A DNA stretch of 7,528 nt from Candidatus Atribacteria bacterium. Its GTDB lineage: Bacteria > Atribacterota > Atribacteria > Atribacterales > Atribacteraceae. The position numbers were made by a program, and so were the translations under genes. Positions 5,949 to 7,528 of this stretch are shown one piece after another (within the stretch, counting starts at the first letter, position 1; each line of letters starts with the position of its first letter). The stretch is taken from positions 1 to 7,528 of the forward strand of contig PWXL01000112.1 in assembly GCA_003561145.1 (NCBI GenBank), given 5' to 3'. A model generated the notes under the pieces. It was not told the DNA's origin, searched no databases, and saw only the letters and a list, made by a program, of their open reading frames with translations.

Positions 5949-6767
5949 GTGCAGAATACTCCTGATGGTTTATGGACTCACAGGCTTTGTGTCCTTTTGC
6001 AAGGGAGCTTTCCCGGACTCACGATAGTCAGCCGGGATTCGTGCCCCTCCACCAGCACACTGGCCAAGGCATGTGCCCAAGGCGGCGGGCCGGAAGGTCT
6101 ACTGGTGGTGACGGAACACCAGTGCGCCGGGAGAGGCCGGCAGAACAAGGGATGGTTTTCCGTTCCAGGGAAAAGCCTCACCTTCTCTCTTCTGCTTCGC
6201 CCTTCCCACCCACCCTCCCAATGCCTTTCACTTCCTCTCCTGGGAGCGCTCTCCCTGGCCGAGGGACTCGAGGGGCTGGGACTGTACCCCCGTCTCAAGT
6301 GGCCGAATGATCTCTTGCTCGGAGAGCAAAAGATTGCGGGAATCCTTTTTGAAAGCGGAGTGAGAGGAGGCCGCACGGAATGGGTGGTCTTGGGGATAGG
6401 CGTAAACGTGAACCTGGCTGAAGAGGACTTTCCGGAAGCGCTTCGAAACAGGTCGGCATCATTGTCCATGCATATGGGAAAAAAGCTGCCCCGTTACGTG
6501 GTGTTGCGTTCGTTTCTTGTGACTTTCTGGAAAAACTACAGTGCATGGAAGAAATCCCCGCACTTTGGTGCCTGGAAGGAAAGCTATCTTTCCCGCCTGG
6601 CCTGGCTTGACAGGGAAGTTGTGGTGCGTTGGGAAGGCGACTCCGTCCGGGGGCGTTTGAGAGGTGTCGATGAGGAAGGCGCGTTGGTGGTGGAAACAGC
6701 TGAAGGCAACAAGAGATTGTATTGGGGAGAAGCTTCGCTGCTTCCGGCGGGGTGGCGGCGAGGATGA
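5949..6767 (+). CDS. birA: Biotin-[acetyl-CoA-carboxylase] ligase, catalytic domain without repressor domain
   Basis: This 272-residue protein activates biotin as biotinyl-5'-AMP and attaches it to the lysine of biotin carrier domains in the cytosol. Motifs are GRGRQNKGWFSVPGKSLTFS (61-80), the nucleotide/biotin loop; KWPNDLLL (117-124); KIAGILFES (128-136), with the catalytic lysine K128 corresponding to E. coli K183; and VVLGIGVNVN (146-155). Residues 218-265 form the small C-terminal SH3-like domain (REVVVRW, RGRLRGVDEEGALVVET). No N-terminal winged helix is present, only about 25 residues before the catalytic core, so it is a class I ligase and should not act as a DNA-binding repressor. 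The biotin-site segment normally DSTN reads PSTS here (33-36). GTG 5949 is chosen for its GAGGGAA site; ATG 5931 gives 278 residues. The gene is followed by a biotin transporter gene, which supports the assignment. Confidence 0.94.
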   Translation: MQNTPDGLWTHRLCVLLQGSFPGLTIVSRDSCPSTSTLAKACAQGGGPEGLLVVTEHQCAGRGRQNKGWFSVPGKSLTFSLLLRPSHPPSQCLSLPLLGALSLAEGLEGLGLYPRLKWPNDLLLGEQKIAGILFESGVRGGRTEWVVLGIGVNVNLAEEDFPEALRNRSASLSMHMGKKLPRYVVLRSFLVTFWKNYSAWKKSPHFGAWKESYLSRLAWLDREVVVRWEGDSVRGRLRGVDEEGALVVETAEGNKRLYWGEASLLPAGWRRG

Positions 6768-6838
6768 AAATCTGAAAACAGGATTCAGGAGTGAGTTGCG
6801 CCACGCCTTGCTTCTTACGTCTCATTTCTCACCGCATT

Positions 6839-6846
6839 AAAGGAGG
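6839..6846 (+). promoter_or_regulatory. Consensus Shine-Dalgarno in the birA-bioY gap
   Basis: AAAGGAGG is the closest match to the anti-SD complement in the whole window. It is followed at 6854 by ATG-TGA, a start codon directly abutting a stop, and at 6856 by an overlapping GTG nine bases after the SD. This is strong evidence that something is, or was, translated from here, although bioY itself starts 165 bases later. Confidence 0.55.
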
Positions 6847-6855
6847 AGCAAAGAT

Positions 6856-7026
6856 GTGAAGGCATACAACATGCTGACGAATGGTTTCACAGCGGGGGCG
6901 GTAATGACATTCTCTCAAGAAAACACATACAGTGAATACGTACATCTTGAATCATGCACAAAGCCTGCAGAACAGCCCGAGCATGACCAAGGTGTCAAAA
7001 ACAGTTACCCATGCTTTCTCCCGTAG
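6856..7026 (+). CDS. Possible small protein or leader ORF upstream of bioY (56 codons, GTG start)
   Basis: I do not recognise this ORF. Starting from the GTG nine bases after AAAGGAGG, the frame runs 56 codons to TAG at 7024-7026 and overlaps the first 16 bases of bioY. The peptide begins MKAYNMLTNGFTAGAVMTFS, with a short G/A-rich hydrophobic patch, and continues polar with two cysteines. The first 17 residues vaguely recall the Gly/Ala segment of small YtxH-like proteins, but the rest does not, so it may be a decayed or frameshifted remnant. The alternative ATG at 6854 is followed at once by TGA. The remaining gap sequence (6768-6838) shows no terminator hairpin, tRNA or convincing promoter. 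If translated, it could couple translation into bioY, which lacks its own good ribosome site. Support is the SD and the overlap only. Confidence 0.35.
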   Translation: MKAYNMLTNGFTAGAVMTFSQENTYSEYVHLESCTKPAEQPEHDQGVKNSYPCFLP

Positions 7027-7528
7027 TTTTAGTGCGAGCTGCTTTTTTTGCCGCCCTGCTTTCGGCTGCAGCGGCCTTTTTCCGTTTCACCTCCGGAATG
7101 GTGCCCTTTAGCCTGGTGCCCTTTGTTATTGTGCTGGGAGGGCTTGTCCTTCGGCCTCTCGAGGCCTTTCTGGGGGTCGCGGTATACCTGGGACTGGGAC
7201 TGGTGGGGATACCGGTCTTTGCTGCTCCTCCATTTGGAGGCATAATGTACCTTTTGCAGCCAACTTTTGGTTTTCTGGCCGGCTTCCTTTTGGCGGCACC
7301 ACTTGTTGCCCGTGTGCGGGAGTCCATGCGTGCGCCTGCATTCTCCAGGGTAGTGTTTCTTGCAATCTGCGGAGTAACGGTACCCTATGGGCCGGGCCTG
7401 CTGTATTTATGGATAATCCTTAATTTTGTTTTGGGCCTGGAAACCGGGATTGGAGGAATTTTGCGCATAGGTTTTTTACCATTTATTGTTCCCGATATCC
7501 TAAAAGCACTGGGTGCATGTGCCCTGGC
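7011..7528 (+). CDS. bioY: Biotin transporter BioY (3' end outside window)
   Basis: This is the start of the S (substrate-binding) component of an ECF-type biotin uptake system in the cytoplasmic membrane; 172 residues are visible and the frame is open at the edge. Features resembling the family are MVPFSLVPFVIVLGGLVLRP (30-49; compare VPFT.Q...V...G..LGP), YLGLGLVGIPVFA (59-71), the PTGGYL.GF-like QPTFGFLAGFLLAAP (83-97), and a late PDILKA (161-166) with the Asp and Lys typical of the biotin site. Hydrophobic segments at about 5-24, 31-47, 51-68, 80-99, 113-122, 129-144 and 152-160 fit a polytopic protein. ATG 7011 is the only start between the in-frame stop at 6984-6986 and the hydrophobic core. 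Its own ribosome site is poor (AAGG 18 bases upstream), suggesting coupling to the upstream small ORF. Partner ATPase and EcfT genes are not visible. Adjacency to birA supports the call. Confidence 0.88.
   Translation, partial: MLSPVVLVRAAFFAALLSAAAAFFRFTSGMVPFSLVPFVIVLGGLVLRPLEAFLGVAVYLGLGLVGIPVFAAPPFGGIMYLLQPTFGFLAGFLLAAPLVARVRESMRAPAFSRVVFLAICGVTVPYGPGLLYLWIILNFVLGLETGIGGILRIGFLPFIVPDILKALGACAL

Noticed and set aside
6768..6838. Terminator or riboswitch after birA.
   Set aside because: No GC-rich stem followed by a T-run is visible, and no cobalamin-box or other conserved riboswitch core could be recognised.
6796..6840. 14-codon TTG-started leader ORF preceded by AGGAG and ending at the TAA before the strong SD.
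   Set aside because: The spacing is only four bases, the start codon is rare, and there is no run of biotin-related or repeated codons to suggest attenuation. It is indistinguishable from chance.
6904..6933. Possible sigma-70-like promoter for bioY: ATGACA, 18-base spacer, TACAGT.
   Set aside because: The -10 matches only four of six positions and the spacer is at the long end. Similar matches arise by chance, and it lies inside the possible small ORF.
7181..7220. GGTATACC palindrome and tandem GGGACT repeats inside bioY.
   Set aside because: They encode a Leu-Gly-Leu-Gly membrane segment (codon-level repetition), and nothing suggests an operator within the coding region.

Overview
All ten genes in this window lie on the + strand and are packed tightly. 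They form the 3' end of gyrA, then five late cobalamin (vitamin B12) genes, one multi-pass membrane protein, and a biotin ligase / biotin transporter pair. Base composition is moderately GC-rich by eye. Ribosome sites are of the AGGAGG type, and the gene set suits a bacterium that makes B12. Tight coupling, an HTH-less biotin ligase and a BioY transporter are compatible with an anaerobic Bacillota (Clostridia-like) chromosome. That assignment is inference, because nothing in the window fixes the taxon.

Layout: positions 1-942 hold the C-terminal beta-pinwheel of DNA gyrase subunit A, open at the 5' edge. Positions 939-4845 hold cobD (threonine-phosphate decarboxylase), cobU (cobinamide kinase/guanylyltransferase), cobS (cobalamin-5'-phosphate synthase), a cobC-type phosphatase and cbiB (cobinamide-phosphate synthase). 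Neighbours overlap or lie within 14 bases of each other, and the first ATG overlaps the gyrA stop. Positions 4861-5907 encode a UPF0104 / LPG-synthase-TM-like membrane protein. Positions 5949-6767 encode a biotin-protein ligase without a DNA-binding domain. Positions 6768-7010 are the only sizeable gap. It carries the best Shine-Dalgarno sequence of the window and a possible 56-codon ORF. Positions 7011-7528 are the start of bioY, running off the 3' edge.

How the genes work together: CobD makes (R)-1-aminopropanol phosphate, and CbiB attaches it to adenosylcobyric acid. CobU activates the product to adenosylcobinamide-GDP, CobS joins it to the lower-ligand ribazole, and CobC removes a phosphate. 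This is nearly the whole nucleotide-loop assembly branch; the lower-ligand activating enzyme CobT is not in the window. BioY captures biotin and BirA attaches it to carboxylase carrier domains. The membrane protein between the two vitamin modules has no assignable substrate.

I found no mobile element, CRISPR array, tRNA, rRNA, cobalamin riboswitch or convincing rho-independent terminator. The window reads as ordinary housekeeping and cofactor chromosome. The second-look items are the gyrA-B12 coupling, a hairpin at the cobU/cobS junction, an altered biotin-site motif in BirA, and the small ORF with a start-stop codon pair ahead of bioY. I see no evidence of a dramatic new system.
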